NCBI GenBank assembly: GCA_023667345.1
Contig: JAMPAF010000001.1
Location: forward strand, 119,873 to 183,872
Direction: 5' to 3'
Source of the DNA: Clostridiales bacterium
Lineage (GTDB): Bacteria > Bacillota > Clostridia > Christensenellales > Borkfalkiaceae
Length of the DNA: 64,000 bases
Part shown: in pieces, positions 48,690 to 56,774 of the stretch
Position numbering within the stretch: the first letter of the stretch is position 1
Layout: every line of letters starts with the position of its first letter
Position numbers and translations under genes: made by a program
The notes under the pieces: generated by a model
What the model saw: only the letters and a program-made list of their open reading frames with translations
What the model was told of the DNA's origin: nothing
The model's database searches: none

Positions 48690-49015
48690 GTGCAATGCAC
48701 AGCGCGGAATAGTGGAAAGTGGTATAACATAAGCCATTTCGCCCCGTTGCAAGACGGTTGTTTGGTTACCGTCATTGCGAGGGCTTGCAAAGCCCGCGGC
48801 AATCCAGAATTACGGAGTTTGCGGGTGTTCACCTTAAATAACATTGTAATGCGGAATTGTTTATTTTGCGCGGGAATACCTCTTCGAGGCGCGCAAAAAG
48901 ATTATCACGGTTTTTACGGCTAAATACTTTAACGTTTCAAACAAGTCCGCAATGCCGCAAAAACCTCATAATGACGCCCTGCCTATGTTACATTCTTAAT
49001 TCTTAATTCTACATT
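48690..49015. repeat. Dispersed repeat, inverted copy of the block at 1465-1680
   Basis: The segment GTCATTGCGAGG...GGCAATCCAGAATTACGGAG through GCGCAAAAAGATTATCACGG to GCCGCAAAAACCTCATAATG matches the left repeat block in opposite orientation over roughly 210 bases. It ends in AATTCTTAATTCT words. No gene. Confidence 0.8.
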
Positions 49016-49038
49016 CTTAATTTTCAACGTGCTCTTTC

Positions 49039-49497
49039 TCATAAAAGGCAAATTTTTTTATTTTCCGACAGAGCATATTTGAGCGTGTAAAACGTGCCGC
49101 CCTCGTTTACCCTTTTATATGCAATCAGAACACTGCTGTTATCCACCATATATCTGTCGCGTAACTGCATGCAACCTTTAAAATAATGCGGGTTTAAAAT
49201 TCTAACGTCGTCGCAGGACTGTAATATTTTTTTATACCTCGCTTTTTGTTCAGCGGGAAAATACTTGCTCTGTTCCTCGCAAGGAACGCATGCTACAAGC
49301 TTAATTTCGGGATAATTTTCTTTCAGCTTTAAAACGTGTTCGGCGGCAAGCATATCGAAGCCCATCGCCATGCCGCACAAAAACGCGTTATAGCCGTCCT
49401 CTATAAAAGATATCAACACCTCTTTAAAATGCGTGTCGTCAAAATCTTCTTCAAGCTGTCTGTGTCCCGTAAAGGCGCACGTCTTTTCAATTTCCAT
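49039..49497 (-). CDS. Second SLOG-fold (DUF1273-like) protein
   Basis: 152 residues. It starts IEKTCAFTGHRQ, continues with GYNAFLCGMAMGFDMLAAEH, a Gly-rich ligand loop, then IKLVACVPCEEQSKYF, and ends with RYMVDNSSVLIAYKRVNEGG TFYTLKYAL, the hallmarks of the DUF1273/YpsA branch of the SLOG superfamily. Ligands in this branch are thought to be nucleotide derivatives; no enzyme activity is established. It is only distantly similar to the SLOG protein at 9923. Its ATG is three bases after the rsmG stop, so it is co-transcribed as the second gene after rsmG. Confidence 0.8.
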   Translation of the reverse strand: MEIEKTCAFTGHRQLEEDFDDTHFKEVLISFIEDGYNAFLCGMAMGFDMLAAEHVLKLKENYPEIKLVACVPCEEQSKYFPAEQKARYKKILQSCDDVRILNPHYFKGCMQLRDRYMVDNSSVLIAYKRVNEGGTFYTLKYALSENKKICLL

Positions 49498-49499
49498 AA

Positions 49500-50183
49500 T
49501 TATATAATGGGGGACTTTCTCTCTTTGCCCTGCCCCCTCGGATATTTTTCGGGCGTGTGTTTTACCTTTTTAACGACTACCAAAGTTCGCGTTTCGCCGT
49601 TCGGCAGCCCGTACTTTTCAATTATCTCGGGTTCGCCGCCCAAAACTTCAAACGCCTTTAATGCCTCTTTGAATTCTTCGTCGCAATTTCCTTTATATGC
49701 TATAAATCTTCCGCCGACTTTAACAAAAGGCAGGCAGTATTCGGCGAGAGTATTGAGTTTGGCAACCGCTCTTGCAGTGCACACGTCGAATTTTTCACGG
49801 TATTTTTTATCCCTCGAAAGCTCTTCCGCGCGGGCGTTGATAACTTGTACACAAGATAAATTCAACTTATCCACAACCGCCTTTAAATAGTCGCACTTTT
49901 TGCCCGTGCTTTCCACCAAAGTGAACTGCAAATCGTCGCGGATAAGCTTTAACGGAACAGAGGGAAAGCCTCCGCCCGAGCCTATTTCCACAACCGAAAC
50001 ACCTTCTTCAAAGAACATATCACCCGCGGCGCAGTCGAGAAAATGTTTTATATAAATATCCTTTTCGTCGGTTATCGCGGTCAAATTAAACTTATTATTA
50101 TAAAAAAGGAGCAAATTTTTAAAGCTTTCGAAGCTCTCTTTCTTTTCTCCGTTTATTATATCTTCGTATTTTTGCAAATCCAT
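49500..50183 (-). CDS. rsmG: 16S rRNA (guanine527-N7)-methyltransferase RsmG
   Basis: 227 residues. FKNLLLFYNNKFNLTAITDE is followed by IKHFLDCAAGDMFFEEGVSV, the S-adenosylmethionine loop VEIGSGGGFPSVPLKLIRDD, FTLVESTGKKCDYLKAVVDK, VINARAEELSRD and CTARAVAKLNTLAEYCLPFV, all standard for GidB/RsmG. It methylates G527 of 16S rRNA near the decoding site. It normally lies beside mnmG and parA near the origin. Here it is separated from parA by about 33 kb and faces the dnaN gene across an AT-rich gap. Confidence 0.95.
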   Translation of the reverse strand: MDLQKYEDIINGEKKESFESFKNLLLFYNNKFNLTAITDEKDIYIKHFLDCAAGDMFFEEGVSVVEIGSGGGFPSVPLKLIRDDLQFTLVESTGKKCDYLKAVVDKLNLSCVQVINARAEELSRDKKYREKFDVCTARAVAKLNTLAEYCLPFVKVGGRFIAYKGNCDEEFKEALKAFEVLGGEPEIIEKYGLPNGETRTLVVVKKVKHTPEKYPRGQGKERKSPII

Positions 50184-50600
50184 ATCAAATTTATTGTAGC
50201 ATAAAATAGAGCGCGTTACAAGTTTTTTTTCCGCGGCGGTTTAATTGTACAAAAAGTTATTAACTTTTACACAATTTGCGGTTGATAATTTATTTTTCTC
50301 TTAAATTTCGCCAAAATAATTTTTTTTACACCCTTTCAAAGTTTTTATTTATCAACTTATCAACCGTTTATCAACTTAAAACTCAACAAAAACTTTTAAA
50401 ATAAAGTGCCCGCAAAACCGCTTAAAACAAGCTTATTTTGTTGCATTTTTCCGCGATTTTTGTTATCATAGTCAAGGAATAGTTCATTTTGCGGAAAGTT
50501 ATCTACAATTCCGCAAGACCTACTAATAATACTAACAATATAAATAATTATAATAAATTAAATTTTTTATTAAATTTACTACGCGGGGAGAACTAAAAAA
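50184..50600. other. AT-rich gap between rsmG and dnaN: candidate replication origin
   Basis: DnaA-box-like words occur in both orientations: TTTTACACA (in ATTAACTTTTACACAATTTG), a reversed TTATCAACC, then TTATCAACT, TTATCAACC and TTATCAACT within 30 bases at about 50345-50380, and TTATCTACA near 50500. The right end (about 50518-50580) is a nearly pure AT stretch beginning CTACTAATAATACTAAC, similar to the triplet array next to the unwinding element in Bacillus. The gap is flanked by divergent genes and lies directly upstream of dnaN. No gene is present in it. Confidence 0.6.
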
Positions 50601-51707
50601 ATGAAAATTATCTGTGAAGGCATTGATTTATCGGAAGCGGTTTTAAAGGTTATAAAGGCGTGCGCGTCGAGGACTACCGTGCCCGTAATGGAATGTATTA
50701 AAATATCGGCTAAAAACGACGGCATAACTTTAACCGCCACTGACGGCGAGATAGCTATTCAGAAAAAGATTAAGGCGGAGGTGTGCGAGGAAGGCGACGT
50801 GTGCGTTCCCGGAAAGTTCTTCGCCGACTTTATAAAAAAGCTCGAAGGCGTGCAGATTACACTTTCGGCAAACGGCGGCAAGATGGACATAATTTATGCC
50901 GACAGCCAGACCTGCATGCAGGTATTATCCGCCGACGATTTTCCGAAAGTGGATACGGACGTCAACGAAAATTCGGTCGTTTTAAAGACGGACGAGCTTA
51001 AAAAACTCATTTCTTCCACTTCCTTTTGCTGCGCCACCGACGATTCGCGCCCCATATTGAAGGGCTGTCAGATAATAGTTACGGGCAACGATATCTGCGT
51101 GACCGCTCTCGACGGGTTCCGCCTTGCCACGGCTAAGGGAAAGGTTATATCCTCGACGGGCGATATCGAAATTATCTGCCCTGCAAGGACTTTGAACGAG
51201 ATTGAAAAGATGCTGCCCGCGGGCGAGGGCGAGACCGAGCTCAAATTAAAGAGGGGTGTGCTCTTAATCTGCGTTGACGACACAGTTTTAACGTCCAGTC
51301 TCTATAACGGCGACTTTATCAAAAAGGACAACATTATCCCCAAAACCTATCTCACCGCGGTTACTGTAAATAAGGAACTTTTAAAGGCGTCTATCGAGCG
51401 TGCGGCGATTTTGGTGCGCGGGGACAGAAACAGCCTGATAATTATGGACGTCGGTCAAAGCAAAATCGAGATTTCGTCCAATTCCGAGATAGGCAACGTA
51501 AACGAGCCGGTCAAAGCAGAGGTTGAGGGCAAGGATTTGAAGATTGCAATGAATTCAAAATTCATATCCGACGCCATAAACGCGATAGAAGAGGAAGAGC
51601 TTGTTTTGTCGTTTAACAATTCGGTACAGCCCTTTATTTGTGAAAATAAACAAAGCAAAGACGTATTATATTTAATTTTACCCGTAAGGACGACCAATAA
51701 CGCTTGA
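50601..51707 (+). CDS. dnaN: DNA polymerase III beta subunit (sliding clamp)
   Basis: 368 residues in three repeated clamp domains. Recognisable parts are VPVMECIKISAKNDGITLTA, VCVPGKFFADFIKKLEG, TSFCCATDDSRPILKGCQII, VTALDGFRLATAKGKV, and the C-terminus with LPVRTTNNA, equal to the LPVR motif next to the hydrophobic cleft that binds polymerase and other partners. The dimeric ring tethers polymerase III to DNA. GGGGAGAAC precedes the ATG. dnaA, which normally lies just upstream, is absent, and rpmH follows instead in the same direction. Confidence 0.97.
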   Translation: MKIICEGIDLSEAVLKVIKACASRTTVPVMECIKISAKNDGITLTATDGEIAIQKKIKAEVCEEGDVCVPGKFFADFIKKLEGVQITLSANGGKMDIIYADSQTCMQVLSADDFPKVDTDVNENSVVLKTDELKKLISSTSFCCATDDSRPILKGCQIIVTGNDICVTALDGFRLATAKGKVISSTGDIEIICPARTLNEIEKMLPAGEGETELKLKRGVLLICVDDTVLTSSLYNGDFIKKDNIIPKTYLTAVTVNKELLKASIERAAILVRGDRNSLIIMDVGQSKIEISSNSEIGNVNEPVKAEVEGKDLKIAMNSKFISDAINAIEEEELVLSFNNSVQPFICENKQSKDVLYLILPVRTTNNA

Positions 51708-51714
51708 CTTAAAG

Positions 51715-51838
51715 CAATAAAAAAAGATAGAATTAATGATAGCTAATTCGGAATTAGGAATGCGTAATTCGTAATTAAAATAGCAATATACAATTCCGCA
51801 TTACGAATTATGAATTCTTAATTGATAAAAAGGAGTTA
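51715..51838. repeat. Short AATTC-type repeats between dnaN and rpmH
   Basis: Heptad-like words GGAATTAGGAATGCGTAATT and a reverse copy (ATTCCGCATTACGAATTATG) form a loose inverted repeat. The block ends directly before the rpmH ribosome site AAGGAG. Confidence 0.6.
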
Positions 51839-51841
51839 TAT

Positions 51842-51976
51842 ATGAAAAGAACTTATCAACCCAAAAAGAGACAGAGAAGCAAGGTTCACGGTTTCAGAAA
51901 GCGCATGGCTACAACCGCCGGCAGAAAGGTTTTAAAGAGAAGAAGAAACAAGGGCAGAAAAAAGCTCAGCGCTTAA
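51842..51976 (+). CDS. rpmH: Ribosomal protein bL34
   Basis: 44 residues starting [20 protein letters not shown] and ending with [12 protein letters not shown], the standard bL34 sequence. Very basic; part of the 50S subunit. AAGGAG lies eight bases before the ATG. It opens the conserved rpmH-rnpA-yidD-yidC-jag order. Confidence 0.98.
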   Translation: MKRTYQPKKRQRSKVHGFRKRMATTAGRKVLKRRRNKGRKKLSA

Positions 51977-51979
51977 ATT

Positions 51980-52165
51980 AATTCGGAATTAGGAATTCAA
52001 TTCAATTCAGAATTCAGAATTACTGCGCTACGCTCCGTGCCGCGCAAGCGCGGGGAAGAATGCAGAATGAAAACTAAGGAATAATTATTTAAATAATACG
52101 ACCACTATTCTTAATTCTGCATTCTACATTAAAATTACCACCATTCCGCATTACGAATTCATAAT
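51980..52165. repeat. AATTC-type repeats between rpmH and rnpA
   Basis: GGAATTAGGAATTCAATTCAATTCAGAATTCAGAATT and, further on, ATTCTTAATTCTGCATTCTAC-type words. A short GC piece (ACTGCGCTACGCTCCGTGCC) lies in the middle. No gene. The insertion splits an operon that is usually tightly spaced. Confidence 0.6.
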
Positions 52166-52170
52166 TCTCT

Positions 52171-52497
52171 ATGAAATATCAACGGCTCAAAAAGAACGCC
52201 GACTTTCAGCGGCTGTTCAAAAGCGGTAAAAAGGCGTATTCCAAGGACTTGACCGTAATCTACACCCCGTGCAAGGGTAAAACGGTTATGGGCATAGCCC
52301 TTTCCAAAAAGCACGGTAAAGCGGTTGTACGCAACCGCATAAAAAGGCTTATAAGGGCGGCTTTTTCAAATAATTTCGAAAAGCTTTGCGGCAACTATTC
52401 GCTTGTCGTTCTTCCCAAGGTGAGGGAAGAATATTCCTACGCCGAAATAGAAAAATCGCTTTTATACTGCTTTAAGGCAATGGAAATAAAAAAATGA
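52171..52497 (+). CDS. rnpA: Ribonuclease P protein component
   Basis: 108 residues: LKKNADFQRLFKSGKKAYSK, GIALSKKHGKAVVRNRIKRL and IRAAF, the RNR motif typical of the family, in a small basic protein. It binds the RNase P RNA and helps remove 5' leaders from precursor tRNAs. The stop overlaps the yidD start by four bases. A repeat block directly abuts the ATG, leaving no good ribosome site. Confidence 0.96.
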   Translation: MKYQRLKKNADFQRLFKSGKKAYSKDLTVIYTPCKGKTVMGIALSKKHGKAVVRNRIKRLIRAAFSNNFEKLCGNYSLVVLPKVREEYSYAEIEKSLLYCFKAMEIKK

Positions 52498-52778
52498 GCC
52501 GTCTGTTTTCATATACTCGGCGGGCTGTTTTCAAGCCCTGGCTGTGGCTGAAAATTATCGGCATGCACCTTATCGTTTTTTACCAAAGGCATTTTTCCCG
52601 CCACACCTGTCTGTACGAGCCGACCTGTTCGGAGTATACGAAGCGTTGTATAAACAATCACGGCTTTATAATAGGGGTAATTTTGGGCGTTTGGCGGATA
52701 TTGAGGTGCAATCCCTTTTCGAAGGGCGGTTTCGACCCCGCTCCCGAAAATCATTTCAGAGTACGCTGGGTGTATTGA
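52494..52778 (+). CDS. yidD: Membrane protein insertion efficiency factor YidD
   Basis: 94 residues with the conserved cysteine motif in HTCLYEPTCSEYTKRCINNH and the C-terminal RILRCNPFSKGGFDP. It supports YidC-dependent membrane insertion at the cytoplasmic membrane. Its start overlaps rnpA by four bases. Confidence 0.95.
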   Translation: MSRLFSYTRRAVFKPWLWLKIIGMHLIVFYQRHFSRHTCLYEPTCSEYTKRCINNHGFIIGVILGVWRILRCNPFSKGGFDPAPENHFRVRWVY

Positions 52779-52784
52779 GATAAT

Positions 52785-53110
52785 TAAGAATTCAGAATTA
52801 AGAATTAAGAATTATGTTAAGGAATAATTAATAGAACCAACCTCTTTCGTCTGCTACGCAGCCACCCTTCTCAACGGCTGTAAGGAAAGCAGCCGTTTCG
52901 GGCACCGCAAACGCGGGACGTATGCGTTTGCTCATCTCGCAACGCCAAAACAGCGCACAGTGCTGTTTTGAGAAATGCGTTGCTCGTCCTTCAAAGTGGA
53001 AGGCGAGGGCTTGGTACCCGTCATTGCGAGGAGCGTAGCGACGTGGCAATCCAGAATTACGTAGTCTGCGAAAAGTACCTCGTAGAGGGGATAGAGGTTG
53101 ATTATTCCGA
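52785..53110. repeat. Dispersed repeat composite between yidD and yidC
   Basis: It opens with an AATTCAGAATTAAGAATTAA array, then CAACCTCTTTCGTCTGCTAC and the ~125-base insert (52865-52990, words CAACGGCTGTAAGGAAAGCA and CTCGCAACGCCAAAACAGCG) that recurs at 58830-58960 and, inverted, at 11290-11470. A GGCAATCCAGAATTACGTAG module follows. No gene. Confidence 0.75.
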
Positions 53111-53172
53111 CCGCAATTCATTAATTTAAAAAAAGTAACAACACGCAAAAATTTTTGCAAAAACGAGTTTTA

Positions 53173-54564
53173 ATGTTTAATTTATTGGCAGAAAGCGGAA
53201 CCTTGGGCTACGGCATCAAGGCAATAGGCGATGTAGGGCTGAACTGGATAGGTCAGCTTATTCGCATACTTATCGAGGGCATAGGTATAGTCGGTTTGGG
53301 CATAATCGTGTTTACGCTCATTTTAAAGACTATCGTGTTGCCGCTCGATATTTATTCGCGCATAAAGGGCAAAAAGCAGGCTCTCATTATGGAGCGCATG
53401 CGCCCTCAGATGGAAAAACTCCAAAAGCAGTACGCCAACGACAAGAATATGTATCAGCAAAAGGTGATGGAGCTGCAAAAGAAGAGCGGTTACTCCATGT
53501 TCGGCGCGTGCCTTCCCATGATAGTTTCGCTGGTAATATTCATTATCGTATTCAACGCGTTTTCAACCTATTCGCAGTACGCAAACCTCCGCAATTACAA
53601 CGATATGGTCGACGTGTACAACGGCGTCGTGCAAACATACGTTATTCCCGAAGATACGCCCTCGGCGCAGGAAGAGAGCAACATCGTTGCGTTTTTGGAA
53701 CCCGTAAAGGACGAAAAGGGCAATGTTTACGACTATTCCGTGCACTACGAACTGTTCGCCGAAAACTACGTCAAAGAGCTCGGTGAAGCGTACGAGGGAG
53801 GCACTTCCGTAGACGAAGTGTTCACCCACCTTGCAACCGTGTACAAGAAGTCGCACACGGGCTACGACGGCAGTTTCGATATTTCGATGGTCAACGACAC
53901 AGACGCCGGCAGCGAGCTTTCCGAGACGGCGGTAGCCATACGAAACACTCTCGTCAGCTACTATTTAGAAGAGCCCGCCGCGCGCGAGGTCAAATCTTAC
54001 TACGAGGACGGACACAACAACAGCTTTTTGTGGGTGCATAACCTCTGGTACCCCGACAGCACTTTAAATAAGGAAATACCCGACTTTTCTAAATTCAAAT
54101 CGACGATAACAAAGGCGTCGATAGGCGACGACTACGCCGTAAGCTACAACAAGGTAACGGCGGCTCTGGGCACGCAGAAGGGGCGGTATAACGGCTATTT
54201 CATTTTAATTATACTCTCTATCGGCTTAATGCTTTTGCAGCAGTGGATATCCATGCGCGCAAACAAGTCGGTAAACGAGCTTTCCACCGTCGACGGTTCG
54301 GGCGCAAAGACCAACAAGTGGATGATGATAATGATGCCCATAATCTACGGCTTCTTCTCGTTCTTCTACTCGGCGTCCTTCTCGCTGTACATGATAACCA
54401 ATACCGTATACAGCTTAGTCACCATGCTCATCATAAATAAGTGCGTGGACGTGTGGTTCAAAAAGAAGGAAGAAAAGGGCGAGCTTGACGCGTATTTAAC
54501 CAAAAAACAGAAAAAGAGCAAGGGTAGCGGCGTCAAGAGCAGAAACGTAAAAAAAGTAAGATAA
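53173..54564 (+). CDS. yidC: Membrane protein insertase YidC with a large outside insertion
   Basis: 463 residues from the ATG at 53173. The insertase core is clear: a first membrane segment (IGIVGLGIIVFTLILKTIVL), the cytoplasmic hairpin KKQALIMERMRPQMEKLQKQ, SMFGACLPMIVSLVIFIIVF, later FILIILSIGLMLLQQW and IMMPIIYGFFSFFYSASFSL with YMITNTVYSL. Between the second and third core helices (residues about 130-330) lies an extracytoplasmic insert of about 190 residues that ordinary YidC/SpoIIIJ (about 260 residues) lacks. No lipobox is visible. The protein inserts membrane proteins alone or with SecYEG. The ribosome site is weak; a TTG six codons upstream is the alternative start. Confidence 0.93.
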   Translation: MFNLLAESGTLGYGIKAIGDVGLNWIGQLIRILIEGIGIVGLGIIVFTLILKTIVLPLDIYSRIKGKKQALIMERMRPQMEKLQKQYANDKNMYQQKVMELQKKSGYSMFGACLPMIVSLVIFIIVFNAFSTYSQYANLRNYNDMVDVYNGVVQTYVIPEDTPSAQEESNIVAFLEPVKDEKGNVYDYSVHYELFAENYVKELGEAYEGGTSVDEVFTHLATVYKKSHTGYDGSFDISMVNDTDAGSELSETAVAIRNTLVSYYLEEPAAREVKSYYEDGHNNSFLWVHNLWYPDSTLNKEIPDFSKFKSTITKASIGDDYAVSYNKVTAALGTQKGRYNGYFILIILSIGLMLLQQWISMRANKSVNELSTVDGSGAKTNKWMMIMMPIIYGFFSFFYSASFSLYMITNTVYSLVTMLIINKCVDVWFKKKEEKGELDAYLTKKQKKSKGSGVKSRNVKKVR

Positions 54565-54576
54565 CAGGAGCAGGAA

Positions 54577-55401
54577 ATGGACGAAAAGAACGTTTACAGC
54601 GGCAAGACCGTTGAAGAAGCCATTCAAATCGGTCTTAAAACGCTGGACGCGATCGAGGAGCAGGTAGAGATTATCGTACTCGACGAGGGCAAAAAGAAGC
54701 TTATCGGCGGCACTAAGGCGCGCGTTAAGGTGGTTAAAAAGGTATCCGACGGCGTGAGAGCCGTGGAATTTTTAGAGGGGCTTTTGGAAATTTTAAAGCT
54801 CAACGCGGTTTGCGAGCTTGTTTCCGACGGCGACAAGGTTGAAATCAACATCACGTCGACCGAGAGCAGTCATATCATAGGCCGTCACGGCGAGGTACTC
54901 GATTCCTTGCAGTCGCTTGCGGGCGCAGTTGCCAATATCGGCAGGGACGATTACAAGCGCGTTGTCGTCGACTGCGAAAATTACAGGGCGGGCAGGGAAA
55001 AGACGCTCACCGAGCTTGCGGAAAGGCTTGCAAAGAAGGCGGTTGAAAGGCAGCGCAGAGTTACGTTAGAGCCCATGAACCCCTACGAAAGGCGGGTTAT
55101 ACACTCGGCGCTTTCGGGCAACGAAGAGGTTAAAACCATCTCAAGCGGCAAGGAACCCGCAAGGTTTGTCGTAATTATTCCCAATAACGAAAAGCCGTAC
55201 GACGGCAGACGGGAGCGCGGCTTTGGCGACAGAGACCGCAGAGACCGTTTCGGCAGAGGCGACAGACGCGACGGCAGAGGCGACAGACGTGACCGCGGAG
55301 AAAGGCGCGGCGGTGCGCCCCGCTCATCGGGTGGCGGCAAGGCAAAGCGCGAAATTCATTTCGGCACGTTCCTCGGCAACAGCGGCAAGACCGAGGAGTA
55401 A
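54577..55401 (+). CDS. jag: RNA-binding protein Jag (KhpB)
   Basis: 274 residues. Jag_N domain (1-52, YSGKTVEEAIQIGLKTLDAI), a KH domain (about 85-150 with IIGRHGEVLDSLQSLAGAV), an R3H domain (about 155-215, LTELAERLAKKAVERQRRVT and MNPYERRVIHSALSG), and an unusual C-terminal tail rich in Arg, Gly and Asp (RRERGFGDRDRRDRFGRGDR and on), which should add non-specific RNA binding. Jag/KhpB binds RNA with KhpA and affects cell elongation in streptococci. It starts 13 bases after yidC with CAGGAGCAGG as ribosome site. Confidence 0.93.
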   Translation: MDEKNVYSGKTVEEAIQIGLKTLDAIEEQVEIIVLDEGKKKLIGGTKARVKVVKKVSDGVRAVEFLEGLLEILKLNAVCELVSDGDKVEINITSTESSHIIGRHGEVLDSLQSLAGAVANIGRDDYKRVVVDCENYRAGREKTLTELAERLAKKAVERQRRVTLEPMNPYERRVIHSALSGNEEVKTISSGKEPARFVVIIPNNEKPYDGRRERGFGDRDRRDRFGRGDRRDGRGDRRDRGERRGGAPRSSGGGKAKREIHFGTFLGNSGKTEE

Positions 55402-55455
55402 GCGGCGTGTCGCCGCCCCCAAGTCCTGCGGCGTGTCGCCGCAGCCAAGTCCTTT
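55402..55455 (+). repeat. Two tandem stop-codon-linked hairpins after jag
   Basis: GCGGCGTGTCGCCGC occurs at 55402-55416, directly after the TAA, and again at 55428-55442. Each is followed by CCAAGTCC, the second with the CTTTA tail. Confidence 0.75.
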
Positions 55456-55550
55456 ATGAATTTGGTTGATAGACGGGCTAACGCACTGCAAACAAAAAAT
55501 TTAATTCAGAATGTAGAATTAAGAATTAAGAATTGAGGTGAATATCATAG

Positions 55551-55583
55551 AGCCGCGCGGCGAATTTTCGCCGTGCGGCTTTT
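55551..55583 (+). terminator. Intrinsic terminator
   Basis: AGCCGCGCGGCGAA pairs with TTCGCCGTGCGGCT (one G-T) followed by TTT. Nearby 55500-55540 has heptad repeats and 55590-55640 a CCTTCCCCCTAAGGGGAAGG palindrome. No gene in 55402-55788. Confidence 0.75.
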
Positions 55584-55726
55584 ACCTTATTGTAACCTTC
55601 CCCCTAAGGGGAAGGTTATATTGCGGTCGGAATTAATATCCGCGACCGTCGCCACTCCACACCGAAAATTTTCGTGCAAAGTTCACTAAATTTGAAAAAA
55701 TTTCACAAAAATTTACAAAAAAGCCC

Positions 55727-55754
55727 TTGATTAATTTTTTGTTTTTGCTATAAT
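55727..55754 (+). promoter_or_regulatory. Promoter of the small XRE gene
   Basis: TTGATT, 16 bases, perfect TATAAT, 34 bases before the ATG; ribosome site GGAGA at about 55778. Confidence 0.7.
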
Positions 55755-55788
55755 AGGGATAAGGAAAAACGTTTATCGGAGAAAAATT

Positions 55789-56031
55789 ATGACTATTACC
55801 GAAGCTGTAGCGTCCCGATTGGGCGGCATTTTAAAAGAACGCGGAATGAAGAAAAAGACTTTGGGCAAGCTCCCCGGGGTCAAGGCGCAGAGCATCAGCA
55901 ACATTTTCAGAAGCAAGAGCGTCGCGGGCATAAGCATGACGACCTTGTACCGCATTTGCAACGCTTTGGGTATGAGTATGTCGGAGTTTTTGAACGACCC
56001 CGTATTCGATAATCTCGAACTCCCCGAATAG
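55789..56031 (+). CDS. Small Cro/C1-type DNA-binding protein
   Basis: 80 residues that are almost entirely a helix-turn-helix: VASRLGGILKERGMKKKTLG, KLPGVKAQSISNIFRSKSVA, ISMTTLYRICNALGMSMSEF. A three-residue insertion in the recognition helix turn (KSVAGIS) is seen in some clostridial stand-alone members. It has its own promoter and no partner gene, so targets are unknown. Confidence 0.8.
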   Translation: MTITEAVASRLGGILKERGMKKKTLGKLPGVKAQSISNIFRSKSVAGISMTTLYRICNALGMSMSEFLNDPVFDNLELPE

Positions 56032-56070
56032 ACCGCGTGTCGCGGTAGCCGAGTCCTTTAATTGCTCGGC
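56032..56070 (+). repeat. Stop-codon-linked hairpin after the small XRE gene
   Basis: Directly after TAG the sequence is ACCGCG-TGT-CGCGGT followed by AGCCGAGTCCTTTAATTGCT, the same plan as after parB, ypeB and jag. Confidence 0.7.
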
Positions 56071-56100
56071 AAAAAACGAACTAACACACTGCAAAACGAA

Positions 56101-56128
56101 AAGAGTTCCGTAACCGCGGAACTCTTTT
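56101..56128 (+). terminator. Intrinsic terminator of the small XRE gene
   Basis: AAGAGTTCCG pairs with CGGAACTCTT, followed by TTGT with four T in a row. Confidence 0.7.
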
Positions 56129-56129
56129 G

Positions 56130-56680
56130 TCATTCTGTGCCGCGTTTGCGCGACAAGCAATAGCAGAAAGCGGTACCCAGTCCCACCCGTCATTCTACCC
56201 CCTCCAAAGGCGGCACGCAGTAGCGGAAAGCCGTACTACCGCCAACTGTCATTCTGAGCGGAAAGCGGTACAGAGAAGTAAGTTGAAACAGTAAAGCATT
56301 CCCGCTTGAAGTCGAAGAATCTTTTTGCGCGCCTCGAAGAGGTATTCCCGCGCAAAACTAACCTTGCCACATTACAACGCTATTTAAGGCGAACGAGCAA
56401 CAATTCCCCTCATCCGCCCTACGGGCACCTTCCCCACCAAGGGGAAGGCTTTATTGCGGGCGAATTTACACATCCCTCATCCGTCTGCTACGCATCCACC
56501 TTCCCCCTTTATTAAGGTGGAAGGCAAGGGGGGTGAAAGAGTATCAGAAAAGATTTCTCGACTACGCTCGAAATGACGCTTCCCAATTTTTCACGTATTA
56601 CCACGAGGGGATTCTCTCACTTAATCGCCCGCTAACGCGGGTCTCATAGCGTTCGAAATGACACGCTCCTATTTGCTTGT
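56130..56680. repeat. Dispersed repeats; no gene in about 550 bases
   Basis: Contains GTCATTCTG...GGCACGCAGTAG words and a stretch CTTTTTGCGCGCCTCGAAGA to ACAACGCTATTTAAGGCGAA shared with the blocks at 1580 and 48840. It also has CCTCATCCGCCCTACGGGCA with CCTTCCCCACCAAGGGGAAG, and AAAGATTTCTCGACTACGCT shared with 1405. Confidence 0.7.
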
Positions 56681-56687
56681 AAATAAT

Positions 56688-56716
56688 AAGCCGCGCGATT
56701 TTAAATTGCGCGGCTT
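56688..56716 (-). terminator. Terminator of the PEP carboxykinase gene
   Basis: AAGCCGCGCGATTT / AAATTGCGCGGCTT with one wobble, followed on the minus strand by ATTATTTA. Confidence 0.65.
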
Positions 56717-56774
56717 TAATAATATTTACCTTAATTCTTAATTCTACATTCTACATTCTGAATTCTGCATTAAC

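Noticed and set aside
50184-50600. A hidden dnaA gene upstream of dnaN
   Set aside because: The gap is only 417 bases, AT-rich and without an open frame of useful size.
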